The notes beneath the pieces were generated by a model. That model was not told the DNA's origin, ran no database searches, and was given only the letters and a program-made list of their open reading frames with translations. Shown one piece after another: positions 34,725 to 45,546 of a stretch of 64,000 nt of DNA (position 1 is the stretch's first letter; every line of letters begins with the position of its first letter). Both the position numbers and the translations under genes were made by a program. Source of the DNA: Ampullaceana balthica (lineage: Eukaryota > Mollusca > Gastropoda > Lymnaeidae). Location: contig CALYLW010001092.1 of NCBI GenBank assembly GCA_944989445.1, positions 1 to 64,000 on the forward strand, written 5' to 3'.

Positions 34725-37050
34725 TCACATTGTGTAATAGAGGGTTAAGTCTGATTTCTTTGCCGCAGACAGTTTATTAGAAAAAATTGCAATCTTTGGC
34801 ACAGGCATCAATACTTGAGTGGGTTGAATAGTTGTGACACAACTTCTTGTCAAAATAGGTTTTCTTAAATTTATGTTTTCAAATGTTATGTCTTTATGGC
34901 TAAATTTGCAACAAACCATTGGCTCATTTTTAAATTTTGTAACAGATACTTTGGAATATTTTACACATTGAAAGTTAAATATCTCAGCACATGCTTTAAA
35001 ATCTTTAAAGTCATTTGCCCTCATCTGAATAATTATAAAAGGTTTTTTTCTGTTTACAGTTTTAAGGACTCTAATTAGACTTATTGGGGAAAACACTTCA
35101 TGTGCTTTTAAGGCTTTCTCAATTTGTGAATGCATATTATCAACAACTTGAACACAAGAGTGACCAGGAACACTAAATTTCATGGTGACTGACTCAATGT
35201 GTGGATGTGTGTTCAAAAAATGAAGAACTGCATATGATATTATGCTATTTTTGTTTTGAGGTACACATGAATCACTCCATGTTACAATGTTTTTAATGTC
35301 GATATCTGATTCAGTTATCCTTTCAAGGATTTTAACAAAAGCTGAAGCTATATCATTGCCAGCTCTCCCAGATAAATTCTCTGACCATATTACACAATAG
35401 CCTTGTTTACTTTTAGAAGAATATCCAGTTAAATTATAAACATTTAATTTTCTTCTGTAAAAAAAAGAACTGATGTCAGCCGTGGGGAGAGAAATGACAT
35501 TTTGCAAATCAAAGCTTATAACAACATCAACATGTTCATCTTTCAGGTCATTCTGAGCTGCTATGCGCATTGCATTTTTATTCTCAATGTGAGAAGCATA
35601 GTTTTCTGACTCTTTTTCTGTTAAGGTATTTTGCTCTTGTGCCACTTTGACACTTTCACAGAGATCACATCGATCCTTCTTTCTAGTGTGAAAGTTAATA
35701 TTAATATTAAACTCTGTGTTAAAAATGTATCTATAATAAGAACCTTTTACAGGTGTTTGACCTTGTTCAAGTGACTGCTCTACAAATAGATCATACATTT
35801 TATTTATATTAAGGTCACCCTGTAAAAACTCTTTTTGTGTAGATTTCCTACAGTAGTGTGATTCCACACAAGGAAAGCTATTGATATGATCAATCACAGT
35901 TTTTCTATCTATCTCTGAGATTTATTTCTTGATGTGTTTGCCTCTTCCATCTCTGCATGGTGTGCCAGTAACAAGATTTTTTTTATTATGTGTTTTGTAT
36001 ACCATTTGTTGACTTATTGCCAGAGTGCCAAGATAATAGTTCTTGTAAACTCTCATATCAGAGCCTCCAACTGCAAAGCTATAAAAAATATGTGTTTAAG
36101 CGCCTAGATTCATTTTCTGCACATTTTTTAAAACATTGACTAGTATTTAAAATATATGAATGCTTTTGATCGTAATTAAGCGTATAAAAGTTTTTGAAAA
36201 TGTTTTCCCTTTCAGTTGTTGAAATTTTGGTTTCACATTTAAACTTGCAAATCTTTTTACAGTATTTTAGATGCTGAATTTTCTTTTCAGGAACAACCTT
36301 GTTCCTTATATTTATGTAAGCCTGCCCAGCTTCAGACAATTTTTTCCTTTGATTGCATTTCCAATTCTCAGGATTGCGTTGTCTCTTCCTTGTCAGCTTC
36401 TTACTGCCATTAGTGTCACTGTTAGATGCTCCTATTTCTAAATTAGTTTGACCTATCAAAGGTGTGCTGGCCTCTCTTGGACATGTCTTAGGAGTTTGAC
36501 TGCAGTTTTTGATGTTCTGCTCAGTCTGAGTTTCACTCTCATTGAATGTATGCGATGCTGGCATCAGAAGGTGCAAGTGAGACTGACTATGAGGGGATGA
36601 AGAAATGCTGGGAAAAAAATAAAGTGGAGTTAAAACTAAAGTAAAGGCTTACCAACTTAAAACTTTAAAAGCTTAACTTAATAATTGTAAAGAAATGAAC
36701 TTATAGACTATATAAATGTATATGTGTTAAAATTATTTTTTATAAAGCAACTGAAAAATTATTAACTTCTGTTATGCATCTGCATTATTCTTTAAATAAT
36801 ACAGACCAAAGACTCGAAGAGTGTGTAACTGTAACTACACACCTGACCTCGTTTCGATTATGATGGCTCAAGCCGCTCAATATTAACTATTTTGCATTTA
36901 GAAACTATGTTTGAATAAAAATACTTACATGTCTTCTTCAGAAGAACTATCACATTGCAGTGGATAGTTGTAGTCACTGCTTTTAGTGTCATTTTCACTC
37001 GAAGAGGCAGAGGTACTTGAAAAACTAAGCCTAGTGACGACGTCCGCCAT
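34725..37050 (-). pseudogene. DUF7869-type transposase-like gene, two exons, frameshift and stop
   Basis: Exon 1 begins ATGGCGGAC at 37050. Exon 2 runs from 36607 to the stop at 34725. The N-terminal part contains KRQRNPENWKCNQRKKL and a CKKICKFKC cysteine cluster. The C-terminal part (390 codons from 35897) has KKDRCDLCE (residues 74-81), FDLQ (D130), TWSDSCVPQNKN (D209) and a PGHSCVQVVDNMHSQIE block (H246, D253, H256, E260). The spaced acidic residues suggest an RNase H-like fold of a DDE-type nuclease. Related proteins in hydra, aphids and molluscs are usually labelled uncharacterised. Two lesions are seen: a one-base frame change in a T run near 36085-36092, after which the reading resumes as SFAVGGSDMRVYKNYYLG, and a TAA at 35922-35924. 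Otherwise the reading is open over about 660 codons, so it is recently dead, or the lesions are assembly errors. Confidence 0.7.
36929..37050 (-). CDS. Exon 1 of the DUF7869-type gene
   Basis: On the minus strand ATGGCGGACGTCGTC opens at 37050. The 40 codons are rich in serine and acidic residues (SFSSTSASSSEND, then SSSEED), ending CAT|GTAAGT, a near-consensus donor, in phase 2. The matching acceptor (TTTTTTCCCAG) is at 36612-36608, so the intron is 321 bp and the junction keeps frame into ISSSPHSQ. The original start in exon 2 is therefore not the methionine at 36564 but this exon. Confidence 0.65.
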
Positions 37051-37153
37051 TTTGATACAACCCAACCGTACCAGGGTATACAACAAGGCATATGATTGGC
37101 TGGTTATGTTAAACTAAATCTCACAGCCCTTTTTTCAGTGGCTTACGGTAGAT

Positions 37154-37370
37154 AGGACCTTGTTAAAACCATAATGAATATTAGAACTTTGTAATTTTCA
37201 TTGGAAATGCCTATCTCGTGTTAGAACCTTGTAATTCTGTACTTTCTTCAAAATTGGCTCACGATACAGCTTTCAGATTTTGTGCTATGATAGATTGAAA
37301 CATGGGCAATATCCCAGGGGTGATAACTCATTTTTTTTCAAAAAATGGATTTAGAACCTTGTTATTCTAG
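37154..37370. repeat. Spaced direct repeats upstream of the DUF7869-type gene
   Basis: TTAGAACTTTGTAATTTTCA (37181), TTAGAACCTTGTAATTCTGT (37221) and TTAGAACCTTGTTATTCTAG (37351), plus a partial AGGACCTTGTTAAAACC (37154), lie upstream of exon 1. Such spaced repeats can be subterminal transposase-binding sites. I found no inverted partner at the gene's 3' side, so a transposon end is not proven. Confidence 0.5.
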
Positions 37371-37374
37371 GGGG

Positions 37375-39275
37375 GCGACTTGCTGTCTCAGTAGCCAACA
37401 TTCGTGTGGTATTCCATCGTGTAGAAGATACTTGCTGTCTCAGTAGCCAACATTCGTGTGGTATTCCATCGTGAAGAAGATACTTGCTGTCTCAGTAGCC
37501 AACATTCGTGTGGTATTCCATCGTGTAGAAGATACTTGCTGTCTCAGTAGCCAACATTCGTGTGGTATTCCATCGTGTAGAAGATACTTGCTGTCTCAGT
37601 AGCCAACATTCGTGTGGTATTCCATCGTGTAGAAGATACTTGCTATCTCAGTAGCCAACATTCGTGTGGTATTCCATCGTGTAGAAGATACTTGCTGTCT
37701 CAGTAGCCAACATTCGTGTGGTATTCCATCATGTAGAAGATACTTGCTGTCTCAGTAGCCAACGTTCGTGTGGTATTCCATCGTGTAGAAGATACTTGCT
37801 GTCTCAGTAGCCAACATTCGTGTGGTATTCCATCGTGTAGAAGATACTTGCTGTCTCAGTAGCCAACATTCGTGTGGTAGTCCATCGTGTAGAAGATACT
37901 TGCTGTCTCAGTAGCCAACATTCGTGTGGTATTCCATCGTGTAGAAGATACTTGCTGTCTCAGTAGCCAACATTCGTGGGGTATTCCATCGTGAAGAAGA
38001 TACTTGCTGTCTCAGTAGCCAACATTCGTTGGTATTCCATCGTGTAGAAGATACTTGCTGTCTCAGTAGCCAAAATTCGTGTGGTATTCCATCGTGTAGA
38101 AGATACTTGCTGTCTCAGTAGCCAACATTCGTGTGGTATTCCATCGTGTAGAAGATACTTGCTGTCTCAGTAGCCAACATTGGTGTGGTATTCCATCGTG
38201 TAGAAGATACTTGCTGTCTCAGTAGCCAACATTCGTGTGGTATTCCATCGTGTAGAAGATACTTGCTGTCTCAGTAGCCAACATTCGTGTGGTATTCCAT
38301 CGTGTAGAAGATACTTGCTGTCTCAGTAGCCAACATTCGTGTGGTATTCCATCGTGAAGAAGATACTTGCTGTCTCAGTAGCCAACATTCGTGTGGTATT
38401 CCATCGTGTAGAAGATACTTGCTGTCTCAGTAGCCAACATTCGTGTGGTATTCCATCGTGAAGAAGATACTTGCTGTCTCAGTAGCCAACATTCGTGTGG
38501 TATTCCATCGTGTAGAAGATACTTGCTGTCTCAGTAGCCAACATTCGTGTGGTATTCCATCGTGTAGAAGATACTTGCTGTCTCAGTAGCCAACATTCGT
38601 GTGGTATTCCATCGTGTAGAAGATACTAGCTGTCTCAGTAGCCAACATTCGTGTGGTATTCCATCGTGTAGAAGATACTTGCTGTCTCAGTAGCCAACAT
38701 TCGTGTGGTATTCCATCGTGTAGAAGATACTTGCTGTCTCAGTAGCCAACATTCGTGTGGTATTCCATCGTGTAGAAGATACTTGCTGTCTCAGTAGCCA
38801 ACATTCGTGTGGTATTCCATCGTGAAGAAGATACTTGCTGTCTCAGTAGCCAACATTCGTGTGGTATTCCATCGTGTAGAAGATACTTGCTGTCTCAGTA
38901 GCCAACATTCGTGTGGTATTCCATCGTGTAGAAGATACTTGCTGTCTCAGTAGCCAACATTCGTGTGGTATTCCATCGTGAAGAAGATACTTGCTGTCTC
39001 AGTAGCCAACATTCGTGTGGTATTCCATCGTGTAGAAGATACTTGCTGTCTCAGTAGCCAACATTCGTGTGGTATTCCATCGTGTAGAAGATACTTGCTG
39101 TCTCAGTAGCCAACATTCGTGTGGTATTCCATCGTGTAGAAGATACTTGCTGTCTCAGTAGCCAACATTCGTGTGGTATTACATCGTGTAGAAGATACTT
39201 GCTGTCTCAGTAGCCAACATTCGTGTGGTATTCCATCGTGTAGAAGATACTTGCTGTCTCAGTAGCCAACATTCG
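37375..39275 (+). repeat. 52-bp minisatellite, about 36 copies
   Basis: The unit is GATACTTGCTGTCTCAGTAG plus CCAACATTCGTGTGGTATTC plus CATCGTGTAGAA. Most copies are identical; a GTGAAGAA variant recurs at irregular spacing. The LINE at 39304 starts about 28 bp past its end. There are no unique spacers, so this is not CRISPR-like. Confidence 0.95.
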
Positions 39276-39336
39276 TGACCCACTTTGATTGTTATTGTAA
39301 AGTTGTTGTTCGTCCGTCGATTCGACGAAGACCACT

Positions 39337-40974
39337 CTAGTCATCCGAGGGTTGCTGGGACTGGCTTTGTTTGTGCGTGCGCAGATGGCTGATGAGGCCG
39401 ATCCTAGCACGGAAGGTTCGGGAACAGAAGGGACAAGGGACGAGTGGGACATCTCCAGGAGGGTTGACAGCACGGGCCTTTCGGGCTTGCCTCTTCTTTT
39501 CTGCGGAGGTGATCCTGTTTGCCTCGCATGACTTGGCACCTTCGTGGATGGAAGAACGCCAGGTGGAACGGTCCTTTGCAGCAAGTTCCCACGTGTCTGG
39601 GTTGATGGCAAACGCTTTCAGTGAGACTTTCAGTGTGTCTTTGTAGCGTTTCTTTTGCCCACCGTGGGACCGCTGGCCATGCTGGAGCTCGCCATAGAAG
39701 AGTCTCTTTGGCAGTCTCTCGTCTGGCATTCGGACCACGTGCCCTGCCCAACGAAGCTGGGACTGCATCAGGAGTGTGAATATGCTGGGGAGACCTGCCT
39801 TGGTCAGTACCACTGTGTCTGGTATTTTATCCTGCCACTTTATGCCGAGGATCTTCCTGAGGCTTGTTGAATGAAAGTGGTTAAGCTTCCTAGCATGGCG
39901 CTGATACACAGTCCATGTTTCACACGCATATAGCAGTGTGGGGAGCACCACCGCCCTGTACACTTTCAGCTTGGTCTGGATGGTAATGCCTCTTCTGTTC
40001 CAGACATTTGGGTACAACCTGCCAAAAGTGGAGCTGGCTCTGGCAATTCTGACGCTCACTTCGTCATCGATGGTGGCATTTTGCGACAGTGTGCTGCCTA
40101 GGTATGAGAACCGTTGCACTGTGTTGAGTCTCTGGCCGTTGACAGTGATGCTGGGCTCAACGTAGGGCCTTCCAGGCGCAGGCTGATGGAGGACTTCAGT
40201 CTTCTTGGTGTTGATCGTCAGACCAAAGTTTGTGCAGGCGCTGGAGAACAGGTTAACGCTGCATTGCATGTCGGCTTCTGAGGCAGCATTGAGGGCACAG
40301 TCATCAGCAAACAGGAGGTCTCTGATGATGTCTGTCATAACCTTGGTTTTTGCATGGAGCCTCCGAAGGTTGAACAGTTTGCCATCTGTGCGGTACCTCA
40401 GGTTAACACCAACACCCTCGTCTCTGAAGGCCTCTGTCAGCATGGCGGAAAACATGAGGCTAAATAGTGTTGGTGCCAGGACGCAGCCCTGCTTGACCCC
40501 GTTTGTGACTGTGAAGGGATCAGAAAACTCTCCGCTGTCCTGGACTCTGGCCTGCATGCCCTCGTGGAATTGTCGCACCAAGACGATGAATTTCCTTGGG
40601 CAACCGTACTTGGCCATTATCTTCCACAGACCCTCTCTGCCAACGGTGTCAAAAGCCTTGGTCAGGTCGACATAGGTGGAGAACAGGTTGACGTTCTGCT
40701 CCTGACATTTCTCTTGCAGCTGCCTGGCAGCAAACACCATGTCGATGGTCCCTCGCTCTTTTCGGAAGCCACACTGACTTTCAGGCAGGAGTCCTTGGTC
40801 AAGGTGGACCGTGAGGCGGTTGAGCAGGATTCTGGCAAGGATCTTTCCTGCGATAGATAGCAGGGATATGCCTCTGTGGTTGTCACAAGCCTGTCTACTT
40901 CCTTTTTGCTTATAAAGATGTATAATGGTGGCATCTTTGAAGTCCTGCGGGATCGTCTCTTGCTGCCACACCAA
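39337..40974 (-). CDS. LINE reverse transcriptase half with C-terminal C2H2 finger
   Basis: The 545-codon reading continues the polyprotein in another frame from the frameshift. RT motifs in order are: HRGISLLS (about 33-40), SQCGFRKERGTIDMVFAARQ (67-86), YVDLTKAFDTV (101-111), GVKQGCVLAPTLFSLMF (159-175) and LLFADDCAL (220-228, catalytic DD). Then come LGSTLS, ACETW and a LRWAGHVVRM segment. The end has CPFCSRTFRARIGLISHLRTH, a C2H2 zinc finger. All RT catalytic residues are intact. The first codons before VWQQETIPQDFKDATI are not a real start; the natural protein begins in the endonuclease half. Confidence 0.88.
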   Translation of the reverse strand: MVWQQETIPQDFKDATIIHLYKQKGSRQACDNHRGISLLSIAGKILARILLNRLTVHLDQGLLPESQCGFRKERGTIDMVFAARQLQEKCQEQNVNLFSTYVDLTKAFDTVGREGLWKIMAKYGCPRKFIVLVRQFHEGMQARVQDSGEFSDPFTVTNGVKQGCVLAPTLFSLMFSAMLTEAFRDEGVGVNLRYRTDGKLFNLRRLHAKTKVMTDIIRDLLFADDCALNAASEADMQCSVNLFSSACTNFGLTINTKKTEVLHQPAPGRPYVEPSITVNGQRLNTVQRFSYLGSTLSQNATIDDEVSVRIARASSTFGRLYPNVWNRRGITIQTKLKVYRAVVLPTLLYACETWTVYQRHARKLNHFHSTSLRKILGIKWQDKIPDTVVLTKAGLPSIFTLLMQSQLRWAGHVVRMPDERLPKRLFYGELQHGQRSHGGQKKRYKDTLKVSLKAFAINPDTWELAAKDRSTWRSSIHEGAKSCEANRITSAEKKRQARKARAVNPPGDVPLVPCPFCSRTFRARIGLISHLRTHKQSQSQQPSDD

Positions 40975-42649
40975 GAGAAATAGAGTGGTGGAGCCTTTCA
41001 GTCAGGGCTGTTCCTCCCTCCTTGTAGACCTCAGCTGGTATGGCGTCAGAACCAGGTGCTTTGCCACTGGAGAGAAGATAAATTGCTTTCTGGGTCTCGA
41101 GCACGGTTGGGGGGTCATCCAGTGCTTTGTTTATGGGCACTTGGGGAAGACGATTGATGGCTTCTTCGTTGATTGTCGAAGGGCGATTTAGGATGCTTTC
41201 GAAATGTTCGGCCCACCTCTTCAAGATCTTCTCTTTGTCTGTGATGAGAGTGTTTCCGTCTGCGCTGAGGAGGGGGTTTGAACCTGAGGGCGTGGGGCCA
41301 TACACTTCTTTCAAAGCGTTGTAGAAGTTTTTATAGTCACGCTTGTCTGCATAGCCTTGGATCTCGTCGGCTTTGTTGCTGAGCCAATCGTCCTGCATCT
41401 GACGGAGCTTTTGCTGTACAGTCCTGCGTATGTTGTTGAGTGCATCTCTCCTTGCCGTGGACCTGGGATTATTGAGGTAAGCTTGGTGTAGGAGGTGTTT
41501 CTCATCCAACAACTGCTTGATGTCTTCGCAGTTCTCATCGAACCAGTCCTTATGTTTCCTGGTCTGGTGCCCCAGAGTCTCTGAAGCTGTGGTGTAAATC
41601 AGCTCTCTGAGTGACGCCCAGTCTGCCTCCACGTTCTGGTTGCCTGGAGAGGTAGATTTCAAGCGCTCTTCCAGAGCATCCACCAAGGACTGCTTGCAGC
41701 TGGCGGTCATTAGTTTGGCAACATTTAGCCGTTTAGGGGCTTTCTTCCCTTGCGGGCGCCGTTTCGGCTGAATGCGGATGTTGAGCTTGGTGATGATGAG
41801 GCGGTGGTCTGTCCAGCATTCAGCCCCGCACATGGACTTGGTCACTCGTACATCCTGCCTGTCCCTCTTCCTCACGATGGCGTAGTCAATAAGATGCCAG
41901 TGCTTCGAGCGGGGGTGCATCCATGACGTCCGGTTACGGGTTGGGAGGCGGAAGATCGTGTTGGTGATCAGCAGTTCATGTTCAGCGCAGGTCTGGAGTA
42001 AAAGAAGACCATTGCTGTTGCAGTGACCCACTCCATGATGACCAAGGACTCCTTCCCAGGCAACGTTGTCTTTGCCAACTCTTGCGTTGAAGTCGCCTAG
42101 CAAGATGAGTTTGTCCGCCTTTGGAACGTCGGCAATGACAGTGTGAAGTTCTTCATAAAACTTTGCCTTCACTTCATCTGTATTGGTCATGGTTGGAGCG
42201 TAGGCACTGATGATGGTGAGGTGTTTCTTTCCAGCCAGTGGGAGTTTCATGGTCATGAGCCTGTCGTTCACTCCCTTGGGAAGTCCAGCCAGCTTTCCGA
42301 CAAGAGTTGTCTTAACTGCAAAACCAACGCCTGCTTCACGCCTCTCCTCGCTTGGTCTGCCACTCCAGTAAAATGTGTAGCCAGATCCTCTTTCACAGAG
42401 CTCTCCTTCTCCCGCGAGCCTGGTCTCGCTCAGGGCTGCGACGTCGATGCCGTATCTAGCGAGTTCTTTTCCAATCAGGGCTGTTCTCCTCTGGGGTCTG
42501 TCCGCATCGTCCCTGTCCATGAGTGTGCGCACATTCCATGCGCCCAATATAAGAGGAACTATCCTCGTTTGCTTTTTTTTGGTTTCGACCGCTGGTATAG
42601 GGTCCCCACCAGCCGCGGTATGCTGGCTAGGGTAAGCTGGAGCAGGCAA
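40910..42649 (-). CDS. LINE endonuclease half (APE-type) with linker
   Basis: The 579-codon reading encodes an exonuclease-endonuclease-phosphatase fold that nicks target DNA to prime reverse transcription. Visible catalytic positions are the N of GAWNVRTL (N39), E of SETRL (E75), D and N of LLGDFNARVG (D186, N188), SWMHPRSKHWHLIDYAIV with D255, and the TDHRLI box (D281, H282). A linker with basic stretches follows, then the start of the RT region (SGKAPGSDAIPAEVYKEGG). The last roughly 20 residues before the stop are off-frame sequence created by the frameshift shared with the downstream reading. Confidence 0.85.
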   Translation of the reverse strand: MPAPAYPSQHTAAGGDPIPAVETKKKQTRIVPLILGAWNVRTLMDRDDADRPQRRTALIGKELARYGIDVAALSETRLAGEGELCERGSGYTFYWSGRPSEERREAGVGFAVKTTLVGKLAGLPKGVNDRLMTMKLPLAGKKHLTIISAYAPTMTNTDEVKAKFYEELHTVIADVPKADKLILLGDFNARVGKDNVAWEGVLGHHGVGHCNSNGLLLLQTCAEHELLITNTIFRLPTRNRTSWMHPRSKHWHLIDYAIVRKRDRQDVRVTKSMCGAECWTDHRLIITKLNIRIQPKRRPQGKKAPKRLNVAKLMTASCKQSLVDALEERLKSTSPGNQNVEADWASLRELIYTTASETLGHQTRKHKDWFDENCEDIKQLLDEKHLLHQAYLNNPRSTARRDALNNIRRTVQQKLRQMQDDWLSNKADEIQGYADKRDYKNFYNALKEVYGPTPSGSNPLLSADGNTLITDKEKILKRWAEHFESILNRPSTINEEAINRLPQVPINKALDDPPTVLETQKAIYLLSSGKAPGSDAIPAEVYKEGGTALTERLHHSISLGVAARDDPAGLQRCHHYTSL

Positions 42650-43424
42650 TGTTTAGGGCACCTTTTCTAGCCCCTTCCTCATGCCATGGAGGTGAGCAGT
42701 GCATTCCTGAAGAGGGCTGCTCAGTCGCCCAGGGGGCTGCCGGACTCCACCGCTGCTCCGTGTCAGCGAAGAACGACCCAATGCCCTGGGCCGCCTGTGT
42801 GCAGGGTTGCGGCTACGGCTCCCAGTGTACCCACACCTGCCGCTTCGTCGCTTGCCTGTCGCCACAGGACTTGTCGGTGACTGATGGGATGGGATGGATG
42901 ACAAAAGTGACTTGCGCGATGACTTGGATTTAAGTGAGAAAGAGTTGCGCAGTTCGTCGATCTCACTCTCTCGCCCGAGACCATCTTGATCCAGCGGCAG
43001 GACAAAGTCGAGACGGCTGGTGATGGAGACGGGTGCAGCGGATGGCCATGATGTCCTGTGTGTCTTGTCATGCCCTTAGCGTTCCACAACGCTTTGCTGA
43101 GAATCGCCTTTTTGACCGTTGACCAACTAGTGGTTCCTCCGCTCTGTCCACCGAATCCAGTCTTTACGTGCATAGGTAGACATACCTAGATCACCGAGGG
43201 TTTGAGACCCGTCGGCTACCCTCACCAGGTTTAGCCAGCTAGTCGAAGCCGTTGCCCGGGGTGTGGCCACTGTGCACGCTACAGTTTCTAGGAGCCACTG
43301 GTGAGAGCTGAGTGACAAGTGGGGACCAAGGGTGGACGAACTACCCTCAAGAGAGTACGACGTGTTCCCCCACCGGAGGTGCTACCCCGCCTTGAGCACC
43401 CCATACACCCCCATATTGTAAAGT

Positions 43425-44425
43425 AAACAGTTTATGTCTGTGACCAAAACCATACCGTGCAAAGTAGGATATGATACAACGAAACATCATACCATATTTT
43501 TATTACCAGAGCTATCATGGCTAAAACTGGTACAAATTGCTTAGGTATTATTTTGGGTCACTAAAGAGGAGAATGAAAAAGTTTACACATTTTCTATTTA
43601 CTCATATTTTACAAATTTCTTCAAGCAACTACATTTTAGAAATAGAATCAACCAGTTACATGGTTTTGATTTAACTTTTTGTGTGACTGTGAATATCGCG
43701 GAATAGGAAATTTATATAGATGACACTGTGTCCCTTAATGTAGGGATCGAGGTTAAGTTGCGTACCTTCAGCGATGTTCTTATTTTAATGTAAAGCATAA
43801 ACACTTCATAACACCTTCTAAACAATAGCTTTGTGATGCTACGCTGACCGGAATTACAATTTTATTGACAACCGAGATGATAACACAAAGTGTTTTAACA
43901 AAAAAAATATTGCTCTTCTTTACAGGTCCAAAAAGAAATTCTTATTTTACCCCCGTATTGTTGATATTATATTTCATTGTACATGTTTATTTTCATAATA
44001 ATATTTAACTGAATCTCCTCACCCTCCACATTTTTATGACACATACATATACAAAGAAACCACTATGGTTACAAATACAATAATATATGAAATATACATG
44101 GATCAAATAGATCCAGTAAAACAAAAATTATCTGAATTTATTTTTTTTTGTTCTTTTATAAATCGTTTTTAAAACAAGCAAATAATAATAATAATTAGTA
44201 AAAAAATATCAACATTAGAGCTGAGATAAGTGATGTATCTCCTAAATAGTCAGTTAGGATAAACCAAATTATATTATACAGTTGAAAATGTCAACCTTTA
44301 ATTTAAGATACAATTATTTGTTCTTTATAATTATTTTTCATGTTTCATTTGCTTAACCGATTTTAAAGGCAGGCTTTGTCGAAAAATATCCAAGAATCAT
44401 ATATTTATATTACCGCTCATTTTTC
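43425..44425. other. AT-rich spacer containing a short hairpin-pair relic
   Basis: Apart from the motif pair at 43730-43851 I see nothing with coding or structural signal. Confidence 0.45.
43730..43851 (-). repeat. Hairpin-pair element, internally deleted
   Basis: On the minus strand CCGGTCAGCGTAGCATCACA leads to AAAGCT (43851-43826). GGTACGCAACTTAACCTCGA and TCCCTACATTAAGGGA (43745-43730) follow after only about 80 bp. The order of motifs is as in other copies, but the interior is lost and the first palindrome is eroded. Confidence 0.5.
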
Positions 44426-45546
44426 ACTGCCGCCTAACGTTGAGGGAAAGCACTCTGCTTTTTTTAAATTTTGCGTTGTAAGCAGTGCTGATTGACGCAA
44501 ATAGTTATTTTTTGGTGCAGTAATTTAGTGCGCTGCTTTCGAAAATTAGTTTAAAAATCGTGTGGTGATTAGCACTGTAAAAATTATTATATATATGCTT
44601 TGTTTAATTTTGAAGGAATATTTCGTGTTTATTTCGGCGCCGCAGCACAAAGTTACTTGGGCTTTTGACCTCCCCCCCCCCAAAAAAAAAGTGGGCGCCT
44701 TATGCGCCCTACAACCTCAATTTAAAATTACTTTGTGTACATTTAAGGTAGTTTAATATTACGTAGCTATCATACAAGGACAAGTTTGTTGGGCTTTTGA
44801 AAAAAGTGGGCGCCTTAGGCGCCCATAAAAAAAGGGGGCGCCACGGTGCCGCAGCACAAACTAGTATATATATATTTACGTTCAATTATGTAGCCTAACG
44901 CTAAGGGACATCACTCTGCTTTTTACAAAATTTTTTGTTGTAAGCAGTGCTGATTGTCTCAAATAGTTATTTTTTGGTGCAATAATTTGGTGCGCTGCTT
45001 TCTAAAATTTGTTTTAAAAAAATCGTGTGGTGATTAGCACTGTCAAAATTATTACATAAATACTTTGTTTAATTTTCAGGAATATTTTGTATTCATCATA
45101 CAAGGATAAGTTACTTGGGATTTTAACCAAATAAAAAACAACCTCTATTTTAAATTACTTTGTGTACATTTAAAGTAGTTTAATATTAAGTATCTATCAC
45201 ACAAGGACAAGTTTGTTGGGCTTTTTAAAAAAGTGGGCGCCGTAGGCGCCCTAAATAAAAGTGGGCGCCGCAGCACAACCTATATTATATACATACTTTC
45301 TGTACATTTCAGGAATATTTCGTATTTATCATACAAGGATAAGTTACTTGGGATTTTGACATAAAAAAAATATTTTTTAATTAAAATTAAAATAAAAAAA
45401 AATTACTTTGTGTACATTTAAGAAATTTTAATATTACGTATTATCATACAAGGACAAGTTAGGGGGCTTTTGAAAAAGGTTGGCGCCGATGCGCCCTTAA
45501 AAAGGAGGGCGCCGCAGGCGCCACGGCGCCGCAGCACAAACTAGTG
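44426..45546 (+). mobile_element. Helitron-like element with GGGCGCC boxes
   Basis: The AGCAGTGCTGATTG..GTGCGCTGCTTTC block occurs at 44430-44660 and 44900-45060. The TTCGTATTTATCATACAAGG..TTACTTGGG blocks, with AGTGGGCGCCGTAGGCGCCC boxes, recur five times. Copies of GCCGCAGCACAAACTAGT occur at about 44850-44868 and 45525-45544, giving CTAGT ends. It resembles the other CTAGT-ended elements in design but not in sequence. No ORF of significance. Confidence 0.5.

Larger units (their letters stand above)
39304..43414 (-). mobile_element. Near-complete APE-type LINE
   Basis: The element reads on the minus strand: a 5' leader of about 765 bp (43414-42650), endonuclease, reverse transcriptase, then a short 3' end with a CAA-rich tail at about 39304-39320. 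ATTGTAAAGT occurs at 39294-39303 and at 43415-43424, a likely 10-bp target duplication giving an element of about 4.1 kb. One frameshift near 40975-40990 splits the polyprotein, and no other lesion is evident. The GC content is far higher than in the surroundings. The endonuclease half belongs to the group often annotated 'craniofacial development protein 2-like' in invertebrate genomes. Confidence 0.85.

Noticed and set aside
34380..37380. Terminal inverted repeats around the DUF7869-type gene
   Set aside because: I compared the left flank with the TTAGAACCTTGTAATTCT-rich right flank and found no inverted match, so I do not call a bounded transposon.
37375..39275. CRISPR array
   Set aside because: Repeat units are contiguous with no unique spacers, the unit is 52 bp, and the genome is clearly animal.
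39371..42933. Plus-strand ORFs and short minus-strand ORFs over the LINE
   Set aside because: They are shadows of the minus-strand endonuclease/RT readings, which carry the recognisable motifs.
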